Source: Oscillospiraceae bacterium
GTDB taxonomy: Bacteria > Bacillota > Clostridia > Oscillospirales > Oscillospiraceae
Length of the DNA stretch: 64,000 nt
Direction of reading: 5' to 3'
Assembly (NCBI GenBank): GCA_017527825.1
Contig: JAFXPO010000011.1
Span: 1-64,000, forward strand
Below are positions 1 through 8,025 of the stretch, in pieces. The notes beneath the pieces are model-generated. The model did no database searches. It saw nothing but the letters and a program-made list of their open reading frames with translations, and had not been told where the DNA came from. Every line of letters begins with the position of its first letter. Within the stretch, counting starts at the first letter, position 1. The position numbers and the translations under genes are program-made.

Positions 1-18
1 CCGCCGTCACAGCGGCTC

Positions 19-98
19 TTTTGCCGCATATCTTCGTTGCGAAAACCTTGAAATACACAAAGTATTCCTGCGATTTTCGCCCTCGATCTGCGGCAAAA
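19..98. repeat. Imperfect palindromic element (REP- or MITE-like)
   Basis: The 10-base arms TTTTGCCGCA (19-28) and TGCGGCAAAA (89-98) are perfect inverted repeats. Inside them lie a second inverted pair, GCGAAAA (39-45) with TTTTCGC (74-80), and a third, AATAC (52-56) with GTATT (62-66). Together they form one long interrupted hairpin of about 80 bases. It sits just downstream of the leftmost minus-strand gene, but no T-run follows, so it does not look like a simple intrinsic terminator. A dispersed extragenic repeat is the most likely reading, but copies elsewhere in the genome cannot be seen from here. Confidence 0.5.
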
Positions 99-138
99 TT
101 TCTCGCTGCGCCAGCAGACCTGGGTTTTTAGAGGTGCC

Positions 139-591
139 CTACAGCAGTTCGGTTTTCCAGTTCAGCGCCTGAATGGCGTTGTCCGTTTTCCGCAGCTCCT
201 GCGCCAGGTGATCCGCCTTCTTTTGCAGCTCGCGCACGTTCACGGCGGAAACGACCTTGATCTCCGTGCCGCGGGCGCGGCGGGCGGTCTGGCTCGCCTC
301 GTTGACGAGATTGCGGTAGATGCTGAGCTGAAGCGAAAGCGCGTCCTTGTGCGCGATCAGCTCGGTGACGCTCTTGTCGCCCTCGCGGGTGAGACAGTTG
401 GTCCTGTTGACCCGCGCGGTCAGCTCCTCGGTGCGTAAAACTGCCGCGTCCAATGCTTGCAGCAGCTCGTCCGGGTCCTCCGCAGTTGTCTCGCCTTCCT
501 GCACCAGTGCGTTGTTGGCAAGGCGGGAGCGCAGATCGTCGATCTTGCTTCTCAGGTCCGCCCGCTCCTGTAAGGCTTCTGCCAGTTTCAT
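139..591 (-). CDS. DIP1984 family protein
   Basis: This 150-residue, charged, mostly helical protein has the N-terminal pattern KLAEALQERADL...LRSRLANNALVQEGE that I recognise from the DIP1984 family (sometimes labelled septicolysin); the molecular function is unknown. The sequence is heptad-rich and probably forms coiled coils, with no signal peptide or membrane segment. The start ATG follows GAGGGA at good spacing and lies 10 bases after the dtd stop, so it is the last gene of the recJ-relA-dtd operon. No catalytic motif is visible. Confidence 0.75.
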   Translation of the reverse strand: MKLAEALQERADLRSKIDDLRSRLANNALVQEGETTAEDPDELLQALDAAVLRTEELTARVNRTNCLTREGDKSVTELIAHKDALSLQLSIYRNLVNEASQTARRARGTEIKVVSAVNVRELQKKADHLAQELRKTDNAIQALNWKTELL

Positions 592-601
592 CGCAATTCC
601 C

Positions 602-1051
602 TCATTTCAAATCTCTGGTGTCCACCACCAGCGTGAACGGTCCGTCGTTGACGGACTCCACCTCCATGTGCGCGCCGAACTCGCCGGTCTCCACATGGTA
701 GCCCTTCTCGCGGCACAGCTCCACGAACAGCTCGTAGAGCGGAATCGCGGTCTCCGGCCGCGCGGCGCTCAAAAACTCCGGGCGGCGTCCCTTGCGGCAG
801 TTGCCGTAGAGCGTGAACTGGGAGATGACCAGAATCTCACCGCCCACGTCGTCCAGAGAAAGGTTGATCTTGTCGTTTTCGTCGTCAAAAATCCGCAGAG
901 AGCACAGCTTGTCCGCCAGCTTGCGGCACTGTTCCTCCGTGTCCTCCGTGCCGACGCCGAGGAGGATCAAATAGCCCTGGCCGATCTTGCCGACGGTCGC
1001 GCCGTCCACCCGCACGGCGGCGGATTTTACTTTCATCAATACAGCTCTCAT
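602..1051 (-). CDS. dtd: D-aminoacyl-tRNA deacylase
   Basis: This 149-residue protein matches the length of bacterial Dtd, which hydrolyses the ester bond of D-aminoacyl-tRNAs (and Gly-tRNA-Ala) in the cytoplasm. The two family active-site motifs are visible: SQFTLYG near residue 78 and NDGPFTL near residue 137, the latter in the variant with Phe after Gly-Pro. The N-terminus MRAVLMKVKSAAVRVDG is typical, and a GAGGGGA ribosome-binding site precedes the ATG. It lies 21 bases downstream of relA in the same orientation, a pairing common in Firmicutes. Confidence 0.93.
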   Translation of the reverse strand: MRAVLMKVKSAAVRVDGATVGKIGQGYLILLGVGTEDTEEQCRKLADKLCSLRIFDDENDKINLSLDDVGGEILVISQFTLYGNCRKGRRPEFLSAARPETAIPLYELFVELCREKGYHVETGEFGAHMEVESVNDGPFTLVVDTRDLK

Positions 1052-1072
1052 ACCTGTCCCCTCTTTGATGAT

Positions 1073-3283
1073 TTACCCTGCCGGGCGATCGACCTTCATC
1101 ACGCCGCTGATCTGGTTGAGCTTGCGCATGACCGTGGCAAGCTGGGCGCTGTCGGGAACGTAGATTTGCAGCCGTACCACGGCGTAGCCGTCGCTGGTGG
1201 CGTCGGCGGAGAGGAACTTGACGCGGGTGTTGGTCGTGGACAGCACGGACGACACGTCCAGCACCAGATGGGCGCTGTCCTTGGCGAAGACCTCCAGCGC
1301 CGTGAGATAGCTCTCGCGCACGTCGCTGCCCCAGCTGACCTTGATCCAGCGTCCCTCCGTCTCCTTGCGGCGCTCCTTCGAGGCGTTGGGGCAGTCGCAG
1401 CGGTGTACCGACACGCCGTAGCCGCGGGTAATGAAGCCCACGATGTCGTCGCCGGGGACGGGCGTGCAGCACTTGGAGAACTTGACCAGGCAGTTGGAAA
1501 GCCCCTCGACGATGATGCCCTGCTCGCTCTTGGTGCGCTGGGGGATCGCGGGGCGGGTGGCGGAGGCGTTGTCGGGGACAGGCTCCGTCGCCTCCTTTTC
1601 CGCCTGACGCTGGCGGTGGAGCCGCTGAATCTCCTCATGGATGCGCCCCACCGCCTTTTGGGCGGAGAAGCCGCCGTAGCCGATGGCGGCGTACATGTCA
1701 TCCATGGTACTGTAGGGCAGCTTTTTGAGCAGCGTGGTCTCCAGCTCCGTGCCCACCACGTCGCTCAGCGGCACGCCGACGTGCTTGAGCTCGGCTTCAA
1801 AGGCGGCGCGACCGTTGACGATGTTCTCCGGTCGCTTTTCGCGTTTGAACCACTGGCGGATCTTGCCCCGCGCCTCGGTGGACTTGGCGATGCTCAGCCA
1901 GTCGCGGCTGGGACCGTGGGCGTTGTTGGCGGTGAGGATTTCCACAATGTCGCCGTTTTGCAGCTTGTAGTCCAGCGGCACGATACGCCCGTTGACCTTC
2001 GCGCCGGTCATGCGGTTGCCCACGGCGCTGTGGATGCTGTAGGCAAAGTCGATGGGCGTCGCGCCGGCGGGGAGATTGGTCACGTCGCCCTTCGGGGAGA
2101 ACACGAACACCTCGTCGGCGAACATATCCACCTTCAGGGTGTGGATAAACTCCTCCGCGTCTGTGTTTTCCTGATTTTCCAGCAGCTTGCGTACCCACTC
2201 GTAGGTCCCCTCGCTCGCCTCGCCGGAGATGCCGCGCTTGTACTTCCAGTGCGCCGCGATGCCGTACTCGGCGATCTCGTGCATCTCCTGCGTGCGGATC
2301 TGCACTTCAAACGGGATGCCGCTGTTGCCCATGACCGTCGTGTGCAGGGACTGGTACATGTTGGGCTTGGGGGTGCCGATATAGTCCTTGAACCGCCCCG
2401 GCAGCGGGCGGTAGAGGTCGTGGATGATGCCCAGCACGTTGTAGCAGTCCGCCACCGTGTCCACAATGACGCGGAAGGCGAACAGGTCCAGCACCTCGTC
2501 CATGGTCTTGGATTGGGCGAACATCTTGCGGTAGATGGAATAGGGGTGCTTCATGCGCCCGTAGACCCGGTGGAACGGGATGTGCATTTCGTGGAGCCGG
2601 TCCTCGATCTGCCTGGTGACGCGGGCGAGGAAAGCGTCGTATTCCTCCCGCTTGGATTCCAGCGAGGTCTCGATCTCGTTGTACGCCACGGGGTCGAGGT
2701 ACTTGAGCGACGTGTCCTCCAGCTCCCATTTCATGCGCTGCATACCGAGACGGTGGGCGATGGGCGCGTAGATTTCCATGGTTTCCAGCGACTTCTGGCG
2801 CTGCTTTTCCTTGGACTGGTACTCCATCGTGCGCATGTTGTGGGTGCGGTCGGCGATCTTGATGAGGATCACGCGGATGTCGCGGGACATCGCCATGAGC
2901 ATCTTGCGCAGGTTCTCCATCTGCTCCTCTTCCTTGGTGGTGTAGACCACGCGGGAGAGCTTGCTCACGCCCTCGACCAGATTGGCGATGGTGGGGGAGA
3001 ACTCGCGGGACACGTCCTCGTAGGTCACGTCGGTGTCCTCGATGGTGTCGTGCAGCAGCGCCGCGACAATGGACTCGGAGTCCAGATGCAGTTCGTCCGC
3101 CACGATCTGCGCCACCGCGATGGGGTGGGTGACGTAGGGCGAGCCGTCCTTGCGCTTCTGCTCGCCGTGATGCTCCACGGCGTAGTGATACGCCTTGTCG
3201 ATCATGGCGAAGTCCGCGCCGGGGTTATATCCCTTGATGGTTTCGACCAGATGGTCGTATTGTTCCTGTACCGTCATGCTCAA
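1073..3283 (-). CDS. relA: Bifunctional (p)ppGpp synthetase/hydrolase (RelA/SpoT family)
   Basis: This 736-residue long RSH enzyme makes and degrades the stringent-response alarmone (p)ppGpp. The order is the usual one: an N-terminal HD hydrolase domain (HHGEQKRKDGSPYVTHPI, ALLHDTIEDTD, about residues 45-90), the synthetase domain (YSIYRKM, DLFAFRVIVDT, about 240-350), TGS (FVFSPKGDVTNLP, about 385), a conserved-cysteine region (FSKCCTPVPGDDIVGFITRG, about 600) and a C-terminal ACT domain. The HD residues look intact, so hydrolase activity is expected. The start may be TTG at 3283, six bases after AGGGA, or ATG at 3277. The gene begins one base after the recJ stop codon, so the two are probably translationally coupled. 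Confidence 0.96.
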   Translation of the reverse strand: MSMTVQEQYDHLVETIKGYNPGADFAMIDKAYHYAVEHHGEQKRKDGSPYVTHPIAVAQIVADELHLDSESIVAALLHDTIEDTDVTYEDVSREFSPTIANLVEGVSKLSRVVYTTKEEEQMENLRKMLMAMSRDIRVILIKIADRTHNMRTMEYQSKEKQRQKSLETMEIYAPIAHRLGMQRMKWELEDTSLKYLDPVAYNEIETSLESKREEYDAFLARVTRQIEDRLHEMHIPFHRVYGRMKHPYSIYRKMFAQSKTMDEVLDLFAFRVIVDTVADCYNVLGIIHDLYRPLPGRFKDYIGTPKPNMYQSLHTTVMGNSGIPFEVQIRTQEMHEIAEYGIAAHWKYKRGISGEASEGTYEWVRKLLENQENTDAEEFIHTLKVDMFADEVFVFSPKGDVTNLPAGATPIDFAYSIHSAVGNRMTGAKVNGRIVPLDYKLQNGDIVEILTANNAHGPSRDWLSIAKSTEARGKIRQWFKREKRPENIVNGRAAFEAELKHVGVPLSDVVGTELETTLLKKLPYSTMDDMYAAIGYGGFSAQKAVGRIHEEIQRLHRQRQAEKEATEPVPDNASATRPAIPQRTKSEQGIIVEGLSNCLVKFSKCCTPVPGDDIVGFITRGYGVSVHRCDCPNASKERRKETEGRWIKVSWGSDVRESYLTALEVFAKDSAHLVLDVSSVLSTTNTRVKFLSADATSDGYAVVRLQIYVPDSAQLATVMRKLNQISGVMKVDRPAG

Positions 3284-3284
3284 G

Positions 3285-5372
3285 TCACTTCCCTGATTTT
3301 GTCAAAATATCCCGCAGCTGTTGGAGATAGGGGCACTCCTCCAGCGCGACTTTTTTGCCGTCCGAGGTCAGGCGCAGCGTCAGCGTGTCGCCGCTGCGCT
3401 CGATCGCCAGCAGTCCGCGCTCGGCAAAAATGTCAAGGCACAGCGCCGTGCGCAGGAAGCTCTCCGCGCCGGTGACCTCCGCGGCGATGCGCCGCAGCAG
3501 CGGCAGCTCCGGGGCGGAGAGCACGCCGAGGGCGGCGTCCCGCTCCAGAATACGCCACACCCGCACAAACTGCTCCCGTGAGGGCATCAGGCGGGACGCG
3601 TCCCGCGGCGAGAGCGCCTGCTGCTCCAACAGCGCGTCCCGCAGCGCCAGCAGCTCCGCTTCGTGGGCGCTGGGCGAGCGGGCGGGGCGCAGGTCAAGCA
3701 GCTGGAGCTGCACCGTGCGGCTGCCCCGGAACTCGTTGATCTGCAAATAGAACGCCGCGTCCACGCGGCTCCCGGCGGCGACGCCCGCGTCGTCGGCGGT
3801 GACGGAGAAGAAGATGCCCTCGAACGTGGCATGTCCCTTTTGAAGCCGGACCTTCAGGTGCCGGTTCTGTCCCACGCTCTGCGCCGATTCCAGCAGTGCG
3901 CCGCGGAAGCAGAACACCGGCCGGTCGTTGCCCGCGCCGTAAGGCTCCAGCTCGCCCAGCCGCTCCACCTCGTCAAGCGTGACAAGGGCGGGACGGGTCA
4001 GCTCCGCGTCGATGGTGAGGGAGGACACCGGCGGGGTGCGCCCCGTGTGCTCGCGGACGTAGCGGTTCATTTTCTTGCGGAAGGCGGGAATGTTCGCCTC
4101 CTCGATGGTGAAGCCCGCAGCCAGCTCATGCCCGCCGAAGCCCAGCAGCAGGTCGGAGCATGCCTCCAGCGCGCCGAAGAGGTTGAACCCCCCGTAGCTG
4201 CGGCAGGAGCCTTTGCCCACGCCGTCGGCGAGATGGATCATGAAGCTGGGGCAGGAATATTTTTCCGACAGCCGGGAGGCGACGATGCCCACCACGCCCT
4301 GATGCCAGTCCTCGCTGGCGAGGACGAGGGCGTACTTCTCCTCCGGCGGCAGGGTTTCCAGCTGCTCGATCGCCTTGGCGTAGATCTCCTGCTCCACGCT
4401 CTGGCGCTCGCGGTTAAGCTCGCACAGCTCCCGCGCCTTCCGCGCCGCCTCGGCTTCGTCGTCGGTGAGCAGCAGCTCGGCGGCGAGGGACGCGCGTCCC
4501 ATGCGCCCCGCGGCGTTGATGCGCGGCGCCAGCACAAAGCCCACCTGAATCGAGGAGAGGGGCTTGTCCGCAAGGCCCGCCTCGCGCAGCAGCGCGTGCA
4601 AGCCGATAAAATCACTGTGTCCGATGGCGTCCAGCCCCATGCTGACGATGGCGCGGTTTTCATCCTCCATGCGCATCACGTCCGCAATGGTGCCGATGGC
4701 GGCAAGCGTGCAGTAGCGCGCGAAGAGCGCGTCCTCCCGCCCGTTGCCGCCCAGCGCCAGCACCAGCTTGAGCGCCACGCCCACGCCGGCGAGATGCTTG
4801 AAGGGATAGGGGCAGTCCGGGCGGTGCGGGTCGACGACGGCGACGGCGGCGGGCAGGGTCTCCTTGCATTCGTGGTGGTCGGTGATGACCATGTCCACGC
4901 CGAGGGAGGCGGCGAAATCCGTTTCCTCCACGCCGGTGATGCCGCAGTCCACGGTGATGATGAGCGATACGCCCTGCGCGGCGAGGGCGCGGATGGCGTC
5001 GCAGCTCAGACCATAGCCCTCGTCAAAGCGTCCGGGGATGTGCATGACCACCTCCGCCCCGCGGGAGCGGAGATAGTCCGTGAGCAGACAGGTGGCGGTG
5101 ATGCCGTCCACGTCATAATCGCCGAACACGGCGATCTTTTCGCCTCTGGCGAGGGCGTCCTGCACCCGCGCGACCGCCTTGTCCATGTCCCGCATGAGGA
5201 ACGGCGAATGGGTCAGCTCCCGCTCCCGTTCCAGCGCCACGGCGGCAGCCTCGGCGCTCTCCACCCCGCGGGAGACGAGGACGGAGGAGACGAGATACGG
5301 GTAGCCCGCGTCCATCAGCGCGTCGATTTTCTCGTCGCTGAGCGCGGGACAGTTCCACTGTTCGTACTTCGT
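3285..5372 (-). CDS. recJ: Single-stranded-DNA-specific exonuclease RecJ (apparent ACG start)
   Basis: RecJ is a 5'-3' single-strand exonuclease of DNA repair. DHH motifs are clear: FGDYDVDGITA, ITVDCGITG, VVITDHHE-like VITDHHECKE, and VDPHRPDCPYPFK, followed by the DHHA1 segment (GGHELAAGFTI) and an OB-fold region. The first ATG (5315) lacks a ribosome-binding site and would remove a conserved N-terminus. Upstream the frame stays open and reads KYEQWNCPALSDEKIDAL, as in other RecJ proteins, directly after an ACG codon (5370-5372). That ACG lies 8 bases after a perfect AAAGGAGG. I therefore place the start at ACG (695 residues). A sequencing error turning ATG into ACG is the main alternative. 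First gene of the recJ-relA-dtd operon. Confidence 0.93.
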   Translation of the reverse strand, partial: TKYEQWNCPALSDEKIDALMDAGYPYLVSSVLVSRGVESAEAAAVALERERELTHSPFLMRDMDKAVARVQDALARGEKIAVFGDYDVDGITATCLLTDYLRSRGAEVVMHIPGRFDEGYGLSCDAIRALAAQGVSLIITVDCGITGVEETDFAASLGVDMVITDHHECKETLPAAVAVVDPHRPDCPYPFKHLAGVGVALKLVLALGGNGREDALFARYCTLAAIGTIADVMRMEDENRAIVSMGLDAIGHSDFIGLHALLREAGLADKPLSSIQVGFVLAPRINAAGRMGRASLAAELLLTDDEAEAARKARELCELNRERQSVEQEIYAKAIEQLETLPPEEKYALVLASEDWHQGVVGIVASRLSEKYSCPSFMIHLADGVGKGSCRSYGGFNLFGALEACSDLLLGFGGHELAAGFTIEEANIPAFRKKMNRYVREHTGRTPPVSSLTIDAELTRPALVTLDEVERLGELEPYGAGNDRPVFCFRGALLESAQSVGQNRHLKVRLQKGHATFEGIFFSVTADDAGVAAGSRVDAAFYLQINEFRGSRTVQLQLLDLRPARSPSAHEAELLALRDALLEQQALSPRDASRLMPSREQFVRVWRILERDAALGVLSAPELPLLRRIAAEVTGAESFLRTALCLDIFAERGLLAIERSGDTLTLRLTSDGKKVALEECPYLQQLRDILTKSGK

Positions 5373-5416
5373 GCCGTTCGCCTCCTTTCGGTGAATTTAC
5401 AGGGCATAATATCGCA

Positions 5417-5429
5417 GTATAGTCTATAC
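5417..5429. promoter_or_regulatory. Perfect 13-bp palindrome in the recJ upstream region
   Basis: GTATAGTCTATAC is a perfect 6-1-6 palindrome in the AT-rich 70 bases upstream of recJ, overlapping TATA-like sequences (TATACT and TATTAT read on the minus strand). Its position over the probable recJ promoter makes an operator possible, but no regulator can be named and chance is not excluded. Confidence 0.3.
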
Positions 5430-5474
5430 AAAAATTAACTATAACAAAACTCGGCAAAAAGGACAAGAGTGAAT

Positions 5475-5503
5475 TTGACGCAAAGGCGGTTTCGTGATAC
5501 AAT
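5475..5503 (+). promoter_or_regulatory. Promoter of the SLH gene
   Basis: TTGACG at 5475-5480 and TACAAT at 5498-5503 are separated by 17 bases, with a TGA extension immediately before the -10 box. The SLH-protein start codon lies about 30 bases downstream. Confidence 0.75.
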
Positions 5504-5533
5504 GCGCGTCAAGCACGAAAGAGGTGTTGAACG

Positions 5534-6556
5534 ATGAAGCGGATGCAACGAACGGCGGCGCTGCTGTTCGCCGTGCTCCTGTTGGCGCACCCCGTCCGCG
5601 CGGCGGACGCCGCGTTCCGGGATGTGCCGGAGAGCCACTGGGCGTATGAGAGCGTCCAGAAGGCGGCGCAGTACGGTCTGGTCGGCGGCACAGGCGATGG
5701 TTATTTCGGCACGGGGCAGAACGTGACCCGCGCACAATACGCGAAGATGCTCTGCTCACTGATGGGCTGGCAGCTCATCACGCCGCGGATGGGCAGTTTT
5801 GCGGACAACCAGGATCAGAGCAAGTGGTATTACGCGCCGGTGGAGACGGCATACGCCCACGGCGCGCTGCTGAAGCTGGGCGAGATGTGCTCGCCGGAGG
5901 AGCCGCTGCGCCGGGAGGAACTGGCGGCGATGACGATGCGCGCGCTGGACTACGCGCCGCTTTCGGGCGTGGTGCAGGACGACTGCCCCTTCACGGACGT
6001 GACCACCAACCGCGGTTACATCGCGCTGGCGTATCAGATGGGCGTCCTCGGCGGCGTGGGCGACGGTTTGTTCGCGCCTGGCGCGACGGCGACGCGGGAG
6101 CAGGCGGCGGCGGTGCTGGTGCGGGTCTACGACCGGCTCCATGACACGCAGCGCACCGCGCTCCATCGCGATGAGACCGTGCCGGAGGATGCGGTCTGGG
6201 CGGAGAGCGGCAGCAACAGCGCCGCGTCGATCCCGATGTACCCCAGAGCGCCGCTGGAGAGCGTCTACGACGCGGCGGTGAAGGCGGGCGCGGGCGGCAC
6301 GGTGGCGCTGCACACGGCGCCGGTGCTTGTGACCCTCCGCGGCGGCATGGTGACACAGCCCCGCGAAATCACGGACGCGGAGCTGCAACGCTATCTGAGT
6401 GGCGCGGCGGCAAAGACCTATCGTTCCGAGCGGTACGAAAGCTCGTACTTAGTCAGCGGCAGCACCGTGATCTGGTACGAGTCCGAGGCGGACATCGCGG
6501 AAAAGGTGCAGCTGTGCCGGATGCTGGGCGTCGGGTCTGTGTATCTCGCGCAGTAA
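5534..6556 (+). CDS. SLH-domain exported protein
   Basis: This 340-residue protein begins with a signal peptide (MKRMQRTAALLFAVLLLAHPVRAADA, cleavage expected near residue 24). It continues with three S-layer-homology repeats at about residues 27-80 (FRDVPESHWAYESVQKA), 85-140 (FADNQDQSKWYYAPVETA) and 150-205 (FTDVTTNRGYIALAYQMG). SLH repeats bind pyruvylated secondary cell-wall polysaccharide. The remaining 130 residues match no domain I recognise and may be the functional part. GAGGTG precedes the ATG, and a hairpin terminator follows. It is monocistronic and divergent from recJ. Confidence 0.85.
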   Translation: MKRMQRTAALLFAVLLLAHPVRAADAAFRDVPESHWAYESVQKAAQYGLVGGTGDGYFGTGQNVTRAQYAKMLCSLMGWQLITPRMGSFADNQDQSKWYYAPVETAYAHGALLKLGEMCSPEEPLRREELAAMTMRALDYAPLSGVVQDDCPFTDVTTNRGYIALAYQMGVLGGVGDGLFAPGATATREQAAAVLVRVYDRLHDTQRTALHRDETVPEDAVWAESGSNSAASIPMYPRAPLESVYDAAVKAGAGGTVALHTAPVLVTLRGGMVTQPREITDAELQRYLSGAAAKTYRSERYESSYLVSGSTVIWYESEADIAEKVQLCRMLGVGSVYLAQ

Positions 6557-6560
6557 GGAA

Positions 6561-6586
6561 AGAGCGCCCTAGCGGGCGCTCTTTTT
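6561..6586. terminator. Terminator between the SLH gene and folD
   Basis: The stem AGAGCGCCC / GGGCGCTCT (6561-6569 and 6574-6582) is followed by TTTTT on the plus strand. It also contains the folD stop codon, so the two converging genes share it. Confidence 0.8.
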
Positions 6587-7414
6587 CGCGGCTTCGATGG
6601 TGTGGCGGCAGAGGATGGCGGTGGTCACCGCGCCGACGCCGCCGGGTACGGGCGTGATGCAGTCCACGATGGGCGCGACCTCGTCAAAGCGCACGTCGCC
6701 GGTCAGCGAGCCGTCCGGCAGGGTGTGGATGCCCACGTCGATGACGGTCTGCCCCGCGCGGACGTGCTGCGCGCCGATGAGTCCCGCGCAGCCGGTGGCG
6801 ACCACGAGGATGTCCGCCTCGCGGCAGAGCGCGGGGAGGTTTTGCGTGTGGGTGTGGGCGATGGACACCGTGGCGTTGCGCCGCAGCAGCAGCATGGATA
6901 CCGGCTTGCCGATGACGAAGCTGCGCCCGATGACCAGCGCGCGCTTGCCGTCGATGGGGATGCCGTAGTGCTCCAGCAGGGCGAGGCACGCCTCCGCCGT
7001 GCAGGGCGCGAAGCCCTCGTGCGCGCCGGAGTAGATCGCCGCCATGGAGGTAAGCGTTACGCCGTCGGCGTCCTTGCCCGGCGGGACGGCGGCGCAGACC
7101 GCCGCGTCGTCGAACCGCTCCGCGAGCGGACGCAGCAGCAGGATACCGTGTACGCCGGGATTCGCGCCCAGCGCCGATAGCTCCCGCAGCAGCGTCTCCT
7201 GCGACACGCCGGCGGGAAACGCGATGCGCTGCACCGTGACGCCGGACTGCTCGCAGCGTTTGGCGATGCCGCGCTCGTAGGCGAGGTCGGCGTCCTTTTC
7301 ACCCACGCGCACCGTGGCGAGGCAGGGGGTCACGCCGCGTTCACGCAGCGCGTCGCTCTCGCCGCGCAGCGCGTCGGCAATGGCGCGGGCGACGGGTGCG
7401 CCCTGGAGAAGCAT
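6569..7414 (-). CDS. folD: Methylenetetrahydrofolate dehydrogenase/cyclohydrolase family protein with an altered catalytic lysine
   Basis: FolD interconverts 5,10-methylene-, methenyl- and 10-formyl-THF. The family signatures PGKDADGVT, a GRSxxxGKP-type loop (VIGRSFVIGKPVSMLLL) and TPVPGGVGAVTTAIL are present in about 281 residues. In the usual YxxxK motif the tyrosine is kept but the lysine is not: the sequence reads YERGIAKRCE, with Ile where the catalytic Lys (Lys56 in E. coli) is expected. Cyclohydrolase activity may therefore be lost or altered; this is inference from the alignment. I chose the ATG at 7414, which lies 10 bases after AAAGGA; a GTG at 7423 would be only one base from it. 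Divergent from formyl-THF cyclo-ligase, a gene of the same pathway. Confidence 0.88.
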   Translation of the reverse strand: MLLQGAPVARAIADALRGESDALRERGVTPCLATVRVGEKDADLAYERGIAKRCEQSGVTVQRIAFPAGVSQETLLRELSALGANPGVHGILLLRPLAERFDDAAVCAAVPPGKDADGVTLTSMAAIYSGAHEGFAPCTAEACLALLEHYGIPIDGKRALVIGRSFVIGKPVSMLLLRRNATVSIAHTHTQNLPALCREADILVVATGCAGLIGAQHVRAGQTVIDVGIHTLPDGSLTGDVRFDEVAPIVDCITPVPGGVGAVTTAILCRHTIEAAKKSAR

Positions 7415-7446
7415 GAAAAGCACTTCCTTTCGGCGGGAAATGGTGG

Positions 7447-7452
7447 TAGAAT
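7447..7452 (+). promoter_or_regulatory. Probable extended -10 box for the formyl-THF cyclo-ligase gene
   Basis: TAGAAT preceded by TGG lies seven bases before the ATG at 7459. The -35 region is poor. If this is the promoter, the transcript would start at or next to the start codon and be leaderless, which fits the absence of a ribosome-binding site. Confidence 0.4.
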
Positions 7453-7458
7453 CAGACC

Positions 7459-8025
7459 ATGGATATTGCGGAGAACAAACGCGCCCTGCGCGCGGAGATC
7501 AGAGCAAGAGAACGCGCCCTCGACGCCGGGTACAAGGCGGAGAGCAGCGCGGCGATCTGTCGCGCCCTCGCGGCATTGCCGGAGTTTGACGCGGCGGACG
7601 TGGTGTTTGCCTTCGCGGGGCTTGCGCGGGAGATCGACACCCGCGCCTTCCTGCGGGAGACCATCGCGCGGGGCAAGACGCTCCTCCTCCCCCGCTGTGA
7701 GCCGGAGCGGCAAATGGCGCTGTGCGCCGTGAGAGACCTCGCGGCGGACCTGGAGCCGGGGGCGATGGGGATTCTGGAACCGAAGCGCTCCTGCCTTGCC
7801 CTTCCGCCGGAGGACGTGGACTTTGCCGTCGTTCCCTGCACCACCTTCGACCGCGCGGGAAACCGCCTCGGTCAGGGCGGCGGGTACTATGACCGCGTCC
7901 TGCCGCGGCTCCGCTGCCCGACGGTGTGCATCTGCCGCGAACGGCTGCTTGCCGACGCGGTGCCGACGGAGCCGCACGACTTGAAATGCGCGCTGTATCT
8001 GACCGAAAACGGGCTACTTGAGTAA
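7459..8025 (+). CDS. 5-formyltetrahydrofolate cyclo-ligase
   Basis: This 188-residue protein belongs to the MTHFS family, which converts 5-formyl-THF to 5,10-methenyl-THF with ATP. The N-terminal NKRALRAEIRARERAL and the glycine-rich signature GQGGGYYDRVLP (about residues 137-148) are diagnostic, and the length is normal. No Shine-Dalgarno sequence precedes the ATG, and a TAGAAT box lies seven bases upstream, so the mRNA may be leaderless. The last 12 bases overlap the convergent csoR gene tail to tail. Together with the divergent folD it makes a small one-carbon locus. Confidence 0.92.
   Translation: MDIAENKRALRAEIRARERALDAGYKAESSAAICRALAALPEFDAADVVFAFAGLAREIDTRAFLRETIARGKTLLLPRCEPERQMALCAVRDLAADLEPGAMGILEPKRSCLALPPEDVDFAVVPCTTFDRAGNRLGQGGGYYDRVLPRLRCPTVCICRERLLADAVPTEPHDLKCALYLTENGLLE

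Noticed and set aside
347..3475. Open frame of 1042 codons on the plus strand
   Set aside because: It runs antisense to dtd, relA and the recJ end, with a composition typical of the complement of GC-rich genes (His, Val, Asp, Leu), and has no ribosome-binding site or domain.
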